The notes under the pieces are model-generated. The model made no database searches and was not told the origin of the DNA. It saw only the letters and a list, made by a program, of their open reading frames with translations. From Aquitalea aquatica (GTDB lineage Bacteria > Pseudomonadota > Gammaproteobacteria > Burkholderiales > Chromobacteriaceae): a stretch of DNA of 64,000 nucleotides. This document shows, in pieces, positions 36,834 to 48,000 of this stretch. Both the position numbers and the translations under genes were made by a program. The DNA is taken from assembly GCF_013911085.1 (NCBI RefSeq), contig NZ_JACERN010000042.1:248001-312000 (forward strand), read 5' to 3'. Within the stretch, counting starts at the first letter, position 1. The number at the start of each line of letters is the position of its first letter.

Positions 36834-36859
36834 CTTGCTTCCTGGCTGTACCGGCAGGC

Positions 36860-37744
36860 CTATTCGGCGGTGCTGGCAGTTGGCAAGGGCGACAATGCTT
36901 CGATCAGGGCGACTTCCTGGGCGTAGGACAGTGCTTTCATCTTGCCCAGCAGTGCCTCGCCATCCAGCTTGAAATGCTGGTCCAGCTCCTCGTCTATCAT
37001 GCAGGCTTCCACCGCCAGCCATACGCCGCGGCAGGATGCGGCGTCTTCAAAACGCACGTTTTGCAGTACATGGGCAATCAGCTGCAACTCGGCATCAGAG
37101 AACTGGCGGGACAATACAGCCTGCTCGCGGCGGACGATTTCCGCGTAGCGGTCGCAGATCTGCTGTACCCGGCTTTCATCGCCATAGTGGTGTGCTTCTG
37201 CTTCGCCCGTCAGCGAAGTGTGATCAAACCAGGCTTCGATCAGCGGGCGCAGCGTGGGCAAATCTTCTTCCCATACCCGGTGCAGCGCGTCGCGGAAGCG
37301 GGCGTTGTCGGTGAAGGACAGTTCGTCAAAAGGCATGGCCGGCATCACCTGCTCATCCAACGTGCGGCTGTCTATCCAGATGCGGCCTTCTTCATCGCGG
37401 CGAACGGCACCACGCCACACGGCCTGTTCTTCTGTGGCCAGATTGTCGACATGGATTTCCACATAAGGCAGCGTCAGTTCCAGGCCTTCGTCCTCGCTCA
37501 CCAGGCGCAGGGTGATGTCAAACAGGCCGTGCTTGAACACTTCCAGCAGCTGCAGCCCATCGGCGTGGCCGGCCAGGATGAATTTGTCTGCCGTTTCGTA
37601 TACCGCCACATCGGTGGGGTGTTGCGCCGGTTTCATCAGCTTGGCCGACAGCTCGTCGGCCAGCTGGTTGGCGTCGTTGTGCTGCACATCGAAGCCGGTG
37701 CGATAGCCTTCATGTTCATGCCACAGGGCGTCCCAGTCATACAT
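36860..37744 (-). CDS. Hypothetical protein, soluble, acidic
   Basis: 294 residues, no signal peptide, membrane segment or motif that I recognise. It is rich in acidic residues and tryptophan at the N-terminus (MYDWDALWHEHEGYR). The start at 37744 has GAGGAGT upstream; a longer ATG at 37807 lacks one. It is monocistronic, divergent from typA with about 150 bases between. Codon use is like its neighbours, so it is probably a conserved genus- or family-level gene of unknown role. Confidence 0.75.
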   Translation of the reverse strand: MYDWDALWHEHEGYRTGFDVQHNDANQLADELSAKLMKPAQHPTDVAVYETADKFILAGHADGLQLLEVFKHGLFDITLRLVSEDEGLELTLPYVEIHVDNLATEEQAVWRGAVRRDEEGRIWIDSRTLDEQVMPAMPFDELSFTDNARFRDALHRVWEEDLPTLRPLIEAWFDHTSLTGEAEAHHYGDESRVQQICDRYAEIVRREQAVLSRQFSDAELQLIAHVLQNVRFEDAASCRGVWLAVEACMIDEELDQHFKLDGEALLGKMKALSYAQEVALIEALSPLPTASTAE

Positions 37745-37895
37745 GGTCGACTCCTCAATATCCGGGTTTGCAGGGGGAAATGGCGCGCAGTGTAACCAAA
37801 TCATCATGCCTTGTCGCGATAATGCTTTGGGTTAAGCCTGTGCTACGTGATAGAATCGTACGATTTTTCCGCTTCAACCGACCGAATTCCGAAAC

Positions 37896-39710
37896 ATGAC
37901 ACGACAGATTCGTAATATTGCCATTATTGCCCACGTGGACCATGGCAAAACCACCCTCGTTGACCAGTTGCTGCGCCAGTCCGGCACCTTCCGCGAGAAC
38001 CAGCAGGTAGATGAACGCGTAATGGACAGCAACGATCTTGAAAAAGAGCGTGGCATTACCATTCTGGCCAAGAACACCGCCATCGAATACGAAGGCGTGC
38101 ACATCAACATCGTGGACACTCCGGGACACGCCGACTTCGGCGGCGAAGTGGAACGCGTACTGGGCATGGTAGACGGCGTACTGCTGCTGGTGGATGCCGT
38201 TGAAGGCCCGATGCCGCAAACCCGTTTCGTGACCAAGAAAGCCCTGGCCCTGGGCCTGCGTCCGATCGTGGTGATCAACAAGGTCGACCGTCCGGGCGCA
38301 CGTCCGGACTGGGTGGTAGACCAAACTTTCGACCTGTTCGACAAGCTGGGCGCCACCGACGAACAACTGGACTTCCCCATCATCTATGCTTCCGGCCTGA
38401 ACGGCTTTGCCAAGCTGGAACTGGATCAAGAGTCCGATAACATGCGTCCGCTGTTCGAAACCGTGCTCAAGCACGTTCCGACCCCGCCGGGCGATCCGGA
38501 AGCGCCGCTGCAGCTGCAAATCTCCGCACTGGACTATTCCACCTACACCGGTCGCCTGGGCGTTGGCCGTGTACTGAATGGCCGCATCAAGCCGGGTCAG
38601 CAAGTTGTCGTGATGAACCACGAAGTGCAAGTCGCTTCCGGCCGTATCAACCAGGTGCTGGGTTACCAGGGCCTGGAGCGCGTTCCGGTTGAAGAAGCCG
38701 AAGCGGGCGACATCATCATCATTTCCGGTCTGGACGATATCGGTATCGGCGTCACCATCTGTGACAAGGAACAACCGGTAGGCCTGCCGATGGTGGCCGT
38801 GGACGAGCCGACCCTGACCATGGACTTCATGGTGAACTCCTCGCCGCTGGCCGGTACCGAAGGCAAGTTCGTCACCAGCCGTCAGATCCGTGACCGCCTG
38901 ACCAAGGAACTGCTGACCAACGTTGCGCTGCGTGTTGAAGAAACCGAAGACTCCGACGTGTTCCGCGTATCCGGTCGTGGCGAACTGCACCTGACCATCC
39001 TGCTGGAAAGCATGCGTCGCGAAGGCTTTGAAATGGCTGTGGCCAAGCCGCGCGTGGTGTACAAGGAAGTGAACGGCGAAAAGTGCGAGCCGTACGAAAA
39101 CCTGTCCATCGACCTGGAAGATGATCACCAGGGCGGTATCATGGAAGAAATCGGCCGTCGCCGTGGCGAACTGACCAATATGGAATCCGACGGCCTGGGT
39201 CGTACCCGCCTGGAATACCATATTCCGGCACGTGGCCTGATCGGCTTCCAGTCCGACTTCATGACCATGACTCGCGGTACCGGCCTGATGAGCCACGTAT
39301 TTGACGACTATGGCCCGGTCAAGCCGGACATGCCGGGTCGCCACAATGGCGTGCTGGTTTCCCAGGAAAACGGCGAAGCCGTGGCCTATGCACTGTGGAA
39401 GCTGGAAGATCGCGGCCGCATGTTCGTCTCCCCGGGCGACAAACTGTATGAAGGCATGATCATCGGTATTCACAGCCGCGACAACGACCTGGTGGTTAAC
39501 CCGGTCAAGGGCAAGCAGCTGACCAACGTGCGTGCTTCCGGTACTGACGAAGCCGTTCGCCTGACCACCCCGATGAAGATGACTCTGGAATCGGCCGTGG
39601 AATTCATCGACGATGACGAACTGGTAGAAATCACGCCCAAGTCCATTCGTATCCGCAAGCGTTACCTGCAAGAGAACGAACGTCGCAAGATGAACAAGCA
39701 AGCTTCCTGA
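37896..39710 (+). CDS. typA: Ribosome-associated GTPase TypA/BipA
   Basis: 604 residues, the usual TypA length. The GTPase motifs are intact: G1 AHVDHGKTT (residues 13-21), G2 RGIT, G3 [11 protein letters not shown]4 NKVD. EF-G-like domains and the unique C-terminal domain follow ([28 protein letters not shown]). It binds the ribosome near the EF-G site and helps assembly and stress or cold adaptation. Codon bias is visibly stronger than in neighbours, consistent with high expression. Confidence 0.97.
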   Translation: MTRQIRNIAIIAHVDHGKTTLVDQLLRQSGTFRENQQVDERVMDSNDLEKERGITILAKNTAIEYEGVHINIVDTPGHADFGGEVERVLGMVDGVLLLVDAVEGPMPQTRFVTKKALALGLRPIVVINKVDRPGARPDWVVDQTFDLFDKLGATDEQLDFPIIYASGLNGFAKLELDQESDNMRPLFETVLKHVPTPPGDPEAPLQLQISALDYSTYTGRLGVGRVLNGRIKPGQQVVVMNHEVQVASGRINQVLGYQGLERVPVEEAEAGDIIIISGLDDIGIGVTICDKEQPVGLPMVAVDEPTLTMDFMVNSSPLAGTEGKFVTSRQIRDRLTKELLTNVALRVEETEDSDVFRVSGRGELHLTILLESMRREGFEMAVAKPRVVYKEVNGEKCEPYENLSIDLEDDHQGGIMEEIGRRRGELTNMESDGLGRTRLEYHIPARGLIGFQSDFMTMTRGTGLMSHVFDDYGPVKPDMPGRHNGVLVSQENGEAVAYALWKLEDRGRMFVSPGDKLYEGMIIGIHSRDNDLVVNPVKGKQLTNVRASGTDEAVRLTTPMKMTLESAVEFIDDDELVEITPKSIRIRKRYLQENERRKMNKQAS

Positions 39711-39727
39711 TCTTTCAGCGGAGTGAC

Positions 39728-39755
39728 AAAAGGCAGCCAATGGCTGCCTTTTTTT
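39728..39755 (+). terminator. Terminator of typA
   Basis: AAGGCAGCC/GGCTGCCTT stem with a 3-base loop and seven T, 17 bases after the stop. Confidence 0.88.
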
Positions 39756-39787
39756 ATGGCTGATTTTATATGTAAGCAAATATTTGA

Positions 39788-39816
39788 TTGACTGGGGGTT
39801 ATTTGATAGATATAAA
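39788..39816 (+). promoter_or_regulatory. Sigma-70 promoter of the candidate small RNA
   Basis: TTGACT (39788-39793) and TATAAA (39811-39816) are separated by exactly 17 bases, predicting a start near 39822. No ORF follows. Confidence 0.7.
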
Positions 39817-39821
39817 TTCAA

Positions 39822-39890
39822 ATACGAGGTTCCCGCCTCGTATCTATCCCCGCTAAACGTTTGATCCCGGCCTGCGCCGGGATTTTTTTT
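39822..39890 (+). ncRNA. Candidate ~69-nt small RNA
   Basis: The predicted transcript starts with a perfect 8-bp hairpin (ATACGAGG at 39822-39829, CCTCGTAT at 39836-39843) whose loop is TTCCCG. A 20-base linker containing TATCCCCG follows, then a perfect 8-bp terminator (ATCCCGGC/GCCGGGAT, 39864-39883) with an 8-T tail. The C-rich loop and linker are typical of base-pairing small RNAs that target Shine-Dalgarno regions. It lies between typA's own terminator and a convergent gene. I do not recognise a named family. Confidence 0.65.
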
Positions 39891-39900
39891 GCTTACGCAG

Positions 39901-40752
39901 TCAGAGCTGGGCCAGTGCGGTGGAGGCCGGCTGTGCGGCAGGCGAGGGCATCGTGCTGACATCCATCGACAGCAGCAGACAGAGCTTGATGGCACGGATA
40001 ATCGAAATATTGACATCGTCCCGGCTGAGCACCAGTGTGGCATCCTGAGTCTTGTGGTCGTGCAGAATGGCCTCGCGCCGTGCCTGTAGGGTGTCCAGCA
40101 GCGGGTCGTCCAGATAGGCGAGCAGGATGCGCTCCTGCGGGAAAAGCAGCTTCAGCCACAAACGCAGGCGCTCCACGCCACGGATATTGTTTTCCTCCAG
40201 CAGAATGCTGCCCAGCTTGTGCTGTACGGCAAAATCATGGCGCTGCAGTACTTCACTGCGGAATAGCTTGTCACGGTGGATCGGTTTGAGTTGTTCCAGC
40301 GCATCCAGTACCAGTAGCGGGCTGCGGTTGCAGCTCAGCTCGATGAAGTCGCGTAGCAGCGCTTCGATGATGTCCCAGGCCAGCGCTGCCGCCAGCCCAT
40401 TAAGCCGCTGGAATACCACACCACCATGCTGGCGTTCGATAAAAGAAAATACCTTGCGCATTTCCTGTTCCAGCTGGTTGAGCCCGTCCTCGCTGCGGAT
40501 GAAACCAGCAAAAGTGCTCTCACCCAGCTGCTCACTCAGCCGGGCGGCCTGGCTGGCATACACCATGTCAAACGGCATGCACAACATCGATTTGATGGCG
40601 AAAATCCGTTCCAGCGCACCCAGGCTCAGCTGACGCAGGGCAGGGTCTGCGCTGCGGCGAATAATAGCCTGTAGTTTCAACTGTAATTGTGAAAACGAAG
40701 CGGCACTGCTATAGGTCACGCTGTCTTTCATTGCCTCACTCATCTGCACCAT
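39901..40752 (-). CDS. Hypothetical helical protein
   Basis: 283 residues, no signal peptide or obvious membrane segment, largely predicted helical (LEQEMRKVFSFIERQHGG, ALAWDIIEALLRDFIELS). It has no motif that I recognise. In-frame alternative starts are at 40743 and 40731. It is a lone gene between the candidate small RNA and the VanX-like gene. Confidence 0.7.
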   Translation of the reverse strand: MVQMSEAMKDSVTYSSAASFSQLQLKLQAIIRRSADPALRQLSLGALERIFAIKSMLCMPFDMVYASQAARLSEQLGESTFAGFIRSEDGLNQLEQEMRKVFSFIERQHGGVVFQRLNGLAAALAWDIIEALLRDFIELSCNRSPLLVLDALEQLKPIHRDKLFRSEVLQRHDFAVQHKLGSILLEENNIRGVERLRLWLKLLFPQERILLAYLDDPLLDTLQARREAILHDHKTQDATLVLSRDDVNISIIRAIKLCLLLSMDVSTMPSPAAQPASTALAQL

Positions 40753-40876
40753 GCCCGCCAGGATTCGGATATTTGTTTAAATTGTTTTAATAATTCCAGG
40801 GTGGATGAGACTTGATTTCCCGACCGGCGTCAAGTCAGCGCAACCCCGCTGGCGCGCTAAGCATGACCGGGTGAGA

Positions 40877-41491
40877 CTATTCCACCAGCAGCATATTGGC
40901 GCGAATCCAGCCACGATCAGCCGCTTCGAAGTGCCACCATTCACTGGCAATGCCATGGAAACCTGCTTGCTGCATACAGCCACGCAGCAACTGACGCAGC
41001 TCTAGTTGCTGATAGTCGAGTAGGCCAGCCTGCAACATCTGCCTTTCCTGTGCAGGCTGCGCCAGCAGTGTGAAATCATCAAAACGGGTGCCCATGTCTT
41101 GCTCTTGTCCGTATTCGTCCTCCAGCGTCACATCCACCGCCATGCCAAAGCTGTGGATTGAGCCACGCGCCGGGTCGGCTACATAAATATGCTGCGGCGT
41201 ACCTTTCACCCTGTCCCACAGCAAACGCTGCACCCGTCCGGGCCGCAGCGCATCCAGCACCCGCAAGCGCCAGCCCGGTCGTTCCGCTTGCAGGATTGTC
41301 ACAGCCCGGGCCAGCTGGCTGGCAGCCTGGTGGTGTAGCAGTCCGCCATCAAAATCACCATACAGATTGTGTCCGATGAAGTTGTCCACTCCGGCGTAGC
41401 GCAAATCCAGATGGATGCCGGGCATCTGGTGGATTGAGATGTATTCCGGGTGGTTGAGTACGTCTTCCAGCTGAATGGTGGTAGTGGACAT
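40877..41491 (-). CDS. D-alanyl-D-alanine dipeptidase, VanX/DdpX family (M15D)
   Basis: 204 residues. The zinc site of family M15D is complete: H113 and D120 in SIHSFGMAVD, and H187 in the EWWHFE motif, with E184 as catalytic base. The arginine in LDALRPGRVQ also fits. There is no signal peptide, so it should be cytoplasmic and hydrolyse D-Ala-D-Ala, probably for cell-wall dipeptide recycling as with E. coli DdpX, not vancomycin resistance. The start at 41491 gives the family N-terminus; 41527 is an alternative. The gene is divergent from a peptide-binding protein. Confidence 0.88.
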   Translation of the reverse strand: MSTTTIQLEDVLNHPEYISIHQMPGIHLDLRYAGVDNFIGHNLYGDFDGGLLHHQAASQLARAVTILQAERPGWRLRVLDALRPGRVQRLLWDRVKGTPQHIYVADPARGSIHSFGMAVDVTLEDEYGQEQDMGTRFDDFTLLAQPAQERQMLQAGLLDYQQLELRQLLRGCMQQAGFHGIASEWWHFEAADRGWIRANMLLVE

Positions 41492-41759
41492 AGGGCAATT
41501 CCGGTTGATCTGACAAAGTGATGGCAAACAAGTGGCATGCCGCAGGCACGGCCATCATGTAAGTCGCATTCGCCCCGTATCTTCCACGAGCAGGCAGGGT
41601 GAAGCAATTACCGGCGGCACAAGCTGCCCGCACATGACCTGCACCGTGGTGGTGGCATCATTATTTGCGCCAGTGCTGGGTGGCTGCTTTGTGGTTTCGG
41701 TTATGATGCGGGCTTTGGTGGCATGGCAATGCTGCAGCCACTGCACAAGGGAGGTTTCG

Positions 41760-43337
41760 ATGAAATTGCACACGCTGCTACTAGCGGCAAGCCTAAGCGC
41801 CGCAGCCATGCCGGCACTGGCAGCCAAGCCCCTGGTGTTCTGTGCCGAAACGGCACCGGAGGGCTTTGATCCGGCGTTATGGGATAGCGCATCCACTTAT
41901 AATGTGACGCGGCAGATTTTCCAGGGCCTGGTGGCTTTCAAGCGCGGCGGGGTGGACATCGTGCCGGCCTTGGCCAGTAAGTGGGAAATATCGGCAGATG
42001 GTTTGAGCTATACCTTTCATCTGCGCAAGGGTGTGAAGTTTCAGCATACGGATTATTTCAGCCCGACCCGCCCCTTTTCCGCCGATGACGTGGTGTTCAC
42101 CGTGCAGCGCTGGATCAAGCCGGAACTGGCTTTCAACATGGCCTTCAAGACCCAGCTGCTGGGGCCGGCCAATTACGGCATCGCCCAGTCGCTAGCCAGT
42201 GTGCAGAAAATAGACCCTTATACGGTGCGGCTGCAACTGAAAGAGCGTAATGCCACCTTTCTGAGTTTTCTGGCCATGGGCTTTGCCGGCATGCAGTCTG
42301 CTGAATACGCAGACCGGTTGCTGCAACAAAACCGTGCTGCCGACATCAACCAGCAGCCGGTCGGTACCGGGCCATACCAGTTCAAGAGCTATGCCAAGGA
42401 TTCGGCCGTGCGCCTGCAGGCCAATCCGGACTACTGGGGGCGGCCGCAACTCACCCGCAGCCTGATTTTCGCTATCGTCACCGATCCGCAGGTGCGCATC
42501 CAGAAGTTGAAAAACAATGAATGCCAGCTGGCGGCAGCAGTACGCGAGGCCGACCTGGACAGTCTGCAAGCCGACCGCAACATCAAGGTCGACAGCACCG
42601 GTGCCATGAATATTTCCTACCTGGCCTATAACCTGAAACGGCCACAACTGGCCAGCCGTGATGTACGGGTGGCGCTGGATATCGCCATTGACCGCGATGC
42701 CCTGTTCAAGGCGCTGTTTCCCAAAGGCGGTGCCACGCAGGCGGTTAATCCCTTCCCGTCAGCGGTGTGGGGCTGGAACGGTAAAACCCGCAATGAATAC
42801 AATCCGGCGCGGGCGCGCCAGTTGCTGGCCAAGGCAGGCTATCCGGATGGTTTCAGCATCAACCTGTGGGCCTTGCCGGTGCAGCGGCCAACCAACCCCA
42901 ATGGCAAACTGATGGCGCAGATGATCCAGCAAGACTGGGCCAGGATAGGCGTCAAGGCCAATATCCAGAGTTACGAATGGGGTGAGTATCTGAAACGGGC
43001 CGGGCAGGGCGAGCATGATGTCTATATGAGCGGACTGACCAGCGATTCCGGCGATCCGGATGACTTTCTGTGGACTTCGCTTTCCTGCAGTGTCAGCAAG
43101 AACGGCCAGCGTTTCTGTAATCAGGAATTTGACCAGCTATTGCTGAAAGCCCGCCAGACCAACGACCGCAAGCAGCGTACTGCTTACTATCTGAAAGCCC
43201 AGGATATTTTCAAACGCGAACGGCCCTGGATCACCATGGCACATTCGCGCATTTATATTCCGATGCGCAAGGAAGTGCGGGGCTTTGTGATGAATCCGAA
43301 CGGGTCGTTCGGCTTTGAGGATGTCTATGTGAAATAG
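41760..43337 (+). CDS. Peptide/dipeptide ABC transporter substrate-binding protein
   Basis: 525 residues, bacterial extracellular solute-binding family 5 (DppA/SapA-like). A signal peptide ends in ALA near residue 21, followed by PLVFCAETAPEGFDP, typical of DppA. Further family parts are LVAFKRGGVDIVPALASKWEIS, LRKGVKFQHTDYF and PVGTGPYQFKSY. The ATG at 41760 follows AGGGAGG. It is a lone binding protein; permease genes do not follow. Its neighbour is a D-Ala-D-Ala dipeptidase, so wall-peptide uptake is a reasonable guess. Confidence 0.88.
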   Translation: MKLHTLLLAASLSAAAMPALAAKPLVFCAETAPEGFDPALWDSASTYNVTRQIFQGLVAFKRGGVDIVPALASKWEISADGLSYTFHLRKGVKFQHTDYFSPTRPFSADDVVFTVQRWIKPELAFNMAFKTQLLGPANYGIAQSLASVQKIDPYTVRLQLKERNATFLSFLAMGFAGMQSAEYADRLLQQNRAADINQQPVGTGPYQFKSYAKDSAVRLQANPDYWGRPQLTRSLIFAIVTDPQVRIQKLKNNECQLAAAVREADLDSLQADRNIKVDSTGAMNISYLAYNLKRPQLASRDVRVALDIAIDRDALFKALFPKGGATQAVNPFPSAVWGWNGKTRNEYNPARARQLLAKAGYPDGFSINLWALPVQRPTNPNGKLMAQMIQQDWARIGVKANIQSYEWGEYLKRAGQGEHDVYMSGLTSDSGDPDDFLWTSLSCSVSKNGQRFCNQEFDQLLLKARQTNDRKQRTAYYLKAQDIFKRERPWITMAHSRIYIPMRKEVRGFVMNPNGSFGFEDVYVK

Positions 43338-43863
43338 GCCGCCCGGCTGGCAGCGGGATCATTCCCGCTGCCAGCAAGGTCTGGCTTGTTGACTGCTTTG
43401 GCAGTCTGTTCCCGCTTGCACGCATCTTCCCCGATGTGTTCGTACGCTGTTGCCGGAGCCTTCCCCAAGGCCTGCCGGCAGCTTGTCACAGAGTATTCAG
43501 GCGGCTGGCATATTGTTGCCTGCTCGCTGTATCTGTTAGTCCTATCTTACTTATTTCTGAGAGCCTTCCCAGACAATATGTAAATAACTCGTGAAAATAC
43601 CTAAGTAAACCTACGTACTGTTGCAGTAATGTCATTATTGTGAAGTTTTTGATTTAATAATCAGTAGTAATTTGGTTTAAAAATTGAGGTATTGGGCAAT
43701 AAATCCAGCCATCCACGGCACGCCAGCCTATGCTTTACCAGAATTTACCTACTTATTTGCAAGCATACAGCCGCGTATGTATTTAAAATAAGCCAACTGA
43801 ACGACTGGGCGCTCAGACCCGGCACAGTGCAGTTCTTCATCATCTTCAAGCTCTGGAATGTTT
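43338..43863. other. Non-coding gap before the efflux operon
   Basis: It starts with a perfect 12-bp hairpin (CTGGCAGCGGGA/TCCCGCTGCCAG, 43347-43374) that lacks a T-tract but probably marks the end of the binding-protein message. An AT-rich stretch follows and should hold the efflux promoter. CATAC-N6-GTATG at 43764-43779, about 85 bases upstream of acrA, could be a TetR-family operator. Confidence 0.5.
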
Positions 43864-45027
43864 ATGCACATCAAGCAAGCTTCACCCGCTCTCAAGCTTG
43901 TCGCCGCATTGCTGCTGTCCGCTGCACTGAGCAGCTGTGGCAAGTCGCAAACCGGCGGCATGCCTGCCGCCGGCCCGGTCAGCGTCGGCATCATCACCCT
44001 GCAGGCGCAGGGTACTGTTCTCAGCCGCGAGTTGCCGGCGCGGATTTCTGCCTTTACCGTGGCTGAAATCCGCCCGCAGGTCGGGGGTATCATTCAGAAG
44101 CGCCTGTTTACCGAAGGCAGCGAGGTCAAGGCCGGACAGGTGCTGTACCAGATCAATCCTGACACCTACCAGGCCGCCTATCAGACTGCCCAGGCCAGCC
44201 AGGCCAAGGCCGAAGCGACGCTGACATCAGCAGAACTCAAAGCCCGGCGCTATGCACAGCTGGCGGAAATCAAGGCCATCAGCAGCCAGGACAATGATGA
44301 TGCGCATGCGGCCTTGCTGCAGGCGCGCGCAGATCTGGCCACTGCCAAGGCTTCCGTGGAAACCGCCCGCATCAATCTGGCCTACACCCGCATCACCGCG
44401 CCGGTTAGCGGCCGTATTGGCAAATCCAGCGTGACCGCTGGTGCACTGGTGACCGCCAACCAGACCACCGCACTGGCCACAGTGCAGCAACTGGCGACTG
44501 CCTATGTCGACATGACCCAGTCCAGCACCGAGCTGCTGCATCTGCGCCGTGACTTCGCCAAGGGTGCACTGCAAAGCCAGCCAGGCAAGGCCAAGGTCAA
44601 ACTGATTCTGGAAGACGGTAGTGAATACGCCAAAGAAGGCGAACTGCAGTTTTCCGACATCACGGTGGATGCCAGCACCGGCATGGTGACGCTGCGCGCC
44701 GCCTTTGATAATCCGAATGGCGAATTGCTGCCGGGGATGTTTGTGCGTGCGCGGCTGGAGCAGGGTGTGCGCCAACATGCCTTGTTGCTGCCGCAGCAGG
44801 CTGTCAGCCGCAACCAGAAGGGCGAAGCGGTGGTGATGGTGGTGGGCCAGGACAATAAGGTTAGCGCGCGCACCATCAAGACCAGCCAGACCGTGGGCAA
44901 TAAGTGGCTGGTGGACAGCGGCCTGCAAGGGGGTGAGCACATTGTCGTGGAAGGTCTGATGAAGGTGCAGGACGGTACCGTCGTCAAGGCGGAGCCGCTC
45001 GCTGCCAACGCCTCTGCCGCCAAGTAA
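43864..45027 (+). CDS. acrA: RND efflux periplasmic adaptor subunit (AcrA/MexA type)
   Basis: 387 residues. A lipoprotein signal peptide has lipobox LSSC with C25 as the lipidated residue. The adaptor layout is visible: RPQVGGIIQKRLFTEGSEVKAGQVLYQI (lipoyl half), coiled-coil hairpin about residues 95-165, then RITAPVSGRIGKSSVTAGALVT. It bridges AcrB and the outer-membrane channel. An ATG at 43858 is in frame, but the GGA site there suits the ATG at 43864 (6-base gap). The gene is first in a three-gene efflux operon. Confidence 0.93.
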   Translation: MHIKQASPALKLVAALLLSAALSSCGKSQTGGMPAAGPVSVGIITLQAQGTVLSRELPARISAFTVAEIRPQVGGIIQKRLFTEGSEVKAGQVLYQINPDTYQAAYQTAQASQAKAEATLTSAELKARRYAQLAEIKAISSQDNDDAHAALLQARADLATAKASVETARINLAYTRITAPVSGRIGKSSVTAGALVTANQTTALATVQQLATAYVDMTQSSTELLHLRRDFAKGALQSQPGKAKVKLILEDGSEYAKEGELQFSDITVDASTGMVTLRAAFDNPNGELLPGMFVRARLEQGVRQHALLLPQQAVSRNQKGEAVVMVVGQDNKVSARTIKTSQTVGNKWLVDSGLQGGEHIVVEGLMKVQDGTVVKAEPLAANASAAK

Positions 45028-45042
45028 ACCGGGAAAAGATTC

Positions 45043-48000
45043 ATGTCAAAATTTTTTATTGACCGGCCGATCTTTGCCTGGGTGATCGCCATCGTGATCA
45101 TGCTGGCCGGCCTGCTGTCGATTCGCAGCCTGCCGGTGTCACAGTACCCGGCCATCGCGCCGCCGCAGATTGCCATCAACGCGACTTATCCCGGTGCTTC
45201 GGCCAAAACCGTGGAAGACAGCGTTACCCAGGTGATCGAGCAGAAAATGCAGGGTATTGATCACCTGCGTTATATGAACTCCACCAGCGATGACACCGGT
45301 GCGGTCAGCATCACCATGACCTTCGATGCCGGCACCAATCCGGATACCGCACAGGTACAGGTACAAAACAAGCTGCAGTCTGCCATGGCTGCCTTGCCCA
45401 CCGTGGTGCAGCAGCAGGGCATTACCGTCACCAAGTCGGCGCGTAACTTCCTGATGGTGGTGGGTTTTGTCTCGGAAGACGGCAGCATGAACGGCACCGA
45501 CCTGGGTGACTATGTTGCCAGCAACCTGCAGGATACCCTCAGCCGGGTCAATGGCGTGGGTGAAGTGTCCTTGTTTGGTTCGCAGTATTCGATGCGTATC
45601 TGGCTGGACCCCAACAAGCTCAACAGCTACCAACTGACTACCGGCGATGTTTCCACTGCCATCACGGCACAGAATGCCCAGGTATCGGCCGGCCAGCTGG
45701 GTGGCCTGCCGGCCAAGCCTGGCCAGCAGCTGAATGCCACCATCGTGGCGCAGACCCGGCTGTCCAGCGCCGAGCAGTTCGGCAAAATCCTGCTAAAAGT
45801 GAATGCCGATGGCTCGCGCGTGCTGCTCAAGGATGTGGCGCGCATCGAGCTGGGGGCAGAAACCTATCGCACCAAGGCCCTGTTCAATGGCAAGCCGGCG
45901 ACCGGTGTGGCCATCAAGCTGGCCAGTGGTGCCAATGCGCTGGATACCGCCCAGGCGGTACGTAACAAGGTAGCCGAGCTGTCCGCCTATTTCCCCAAGA
46001 GCGTGAAGGCGGTGTATCCGTATGACACTACGCCGTTTGTAAAAATCTCCATCGAGGAAGTGGTCAAGACCCTGGTGGAAGCTATCGGCCTGGTGTTTGT
46101 GGTGATGTATGTCTTCCTGCAAAACTTCCGCGCCACGCTGATTCCCACCATCGCGGTACCGGTAGTGCTGCTGGGTACTTTTGGCGTGATGGCCGCCACG
46201 GGCTTTTCCATCAACACCCTGACCATGTTTGGCCTGGTGCTGGCCATTGGCCTGCTGGTAGATGATGCCATCGTGGTGGTGGAAAACGTCGAACGGGTGA
46301 TGAGCGAGGAGGGCCTGCCTCCGCGTGAAGCCACTCGTAAATCAATGGGCCAGATTACCGGCGCACTGATCGGTATCGCGCTGGTGCTGGCGGCGGTGTT
46401 TGTGCCGATGGCCTTCTTTGGTGGCTCTACCGGCGTCATCTATCGCCAGTTCTCCATTACCGTGGTGTCGTCGATGGCACTGTCGGTGCTGGTGGCCCTG
46501 GTGTTGACCCCGGCCTTGTGCGCAACCTTGCTCAAGCCAGTGGAGAAAGGCCATGGTGTCGGTCACGAATACACCGGCATCTTCGGTTGGTTCAACCGCA
46601 CCTTCGATCGCAATAGCGAGCGCTATCAGGGCATCGTGGCGCGCATGCTGAAAAAATCGCTGCGCTATATGGTGATTTACCTCGGCATCATCATCGCCAT
46701 GGCGGTGCTGTTCATGCGGCTGCCGACGTCCTTCCTGCCGGAAGAAGACCAGGGCATTCTGTTTACCCAGGTGCAATTGCCGCCGGGTGCCACCCAGGAA
46801 CGTACCGATGCTGCCTTGCTGCAAGTGCAAAAGCATTTCCTGGCGGATCCAGCCGTCAATTCGCTGTTTACCGTGTCCGGCTTCGGTTTTGCCGGTAGCG
46901 GCCAGAACATGGGTCTGGGTTTTGTCCAGCTCAAGCCCTGGGATCAGCGTAACCGGCCGGACCTGACCGTGAAAGCGGTCGCTGGCCGTGCCATGGGTGC
47001 ATTCAGCCAGATCCGCGATGCCATGATCTTTGCCTTTGCCCCGCCAGCGGTGATGGAACTGGGCAACGCCTCCGGTTTCGACCTGCAACTGCAGGACCGT
47101 GCTGGCTTGGGGCACGACAAGCTGATGGCTGCGCGTAACCAGTTGCTGGGCATGGCTGCCAAGAACCCGCTGTTGATGGCGGTACGCCCCAACGGTCTGA
47201 GCGACAACCCGCAATACCTGTTGGATGTTGATCATGAAAAGGCCAATGCCTTGGGCGTGTCGGTAGCAGACATCAACAGCACGCTGAGTACGGCAGTGGG
47301 TTCCAGCTATGTCAACGACTTCATCGACCGCGGCCGCATCAAGAAGGTTTATCTGCAGGGCGATGCACCTTATCGCATGTCGCCGGAAGACCTGGGCAAC
47401 TGGTATGTCCGCAACAGCAGCGGCAGCATGGTGCCGTTCTCGGCCTTTGCCAGCTCGCACTGGGGCTTTGGCTCGCCGCGTCTGGAACGCTATAACGGCC
47501 AGTCGTCGGTGGAAATCCAGGGTTCGCCCGCTGCCGGTGTCAGTACCGGTACTGCGATGAGCGAGATGGAAAACATGATCAAGCAGCTGCCTGCAGGCAT
47601 CGGCTACGAATGGACCGGGCTGTCTTACGAAGAGCGCCTGTCCGGCTCGCAAGCACCGGCGCTGTACGCCATTTCGCTGCTCATCGTTTTCCTGTGTCTG
47701 GCGGCCTTGTATGAAAGCTGGTCGATCCCCTTCTCGGTGATGATGGTAGTGCCGCTGGGGGTGATCGGGGCCTTGCTGGCTGCCAGTGTGCGTGGCCTGT
47801 CCAATGACGTGTATTTCCAGGTGGGTCTGTTGACCACCATCGGTCTGGCCTCGAAGAACGCCATTCTGATTGTGGAATTTGCCAAAGAGCAGCAGGAACA
47901 CGGCAAGGAATTGATTGCCGCCACCATGGAAGCGGTACGCATGCGGCTGCGCCCCATCCTGATGACTTCACTGGCCTTCATCCTGGGTATTTTGCCGCTG

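Noticed and set aside
37755-40043. Very long open frame antisense to typA
   Set aside because: It mirrors the strongly biased typA codons; typA itself is a perfect family match. The antisense product is composition-driven and has no motif.
40877-41491. Vancomycin-resistance gene vanX
   Set aside because: No vanH or vanA ligase is nearby and the organism appears Gram-negative; a D-Ala-D-Ala recycling role fits better.
46342-47901. Long frame antisense to acrB
   Set aside because: It is histidine- and glutamine-rich, a typical artefact of GC-rich coding DNA; acrB on the other strand is complete.
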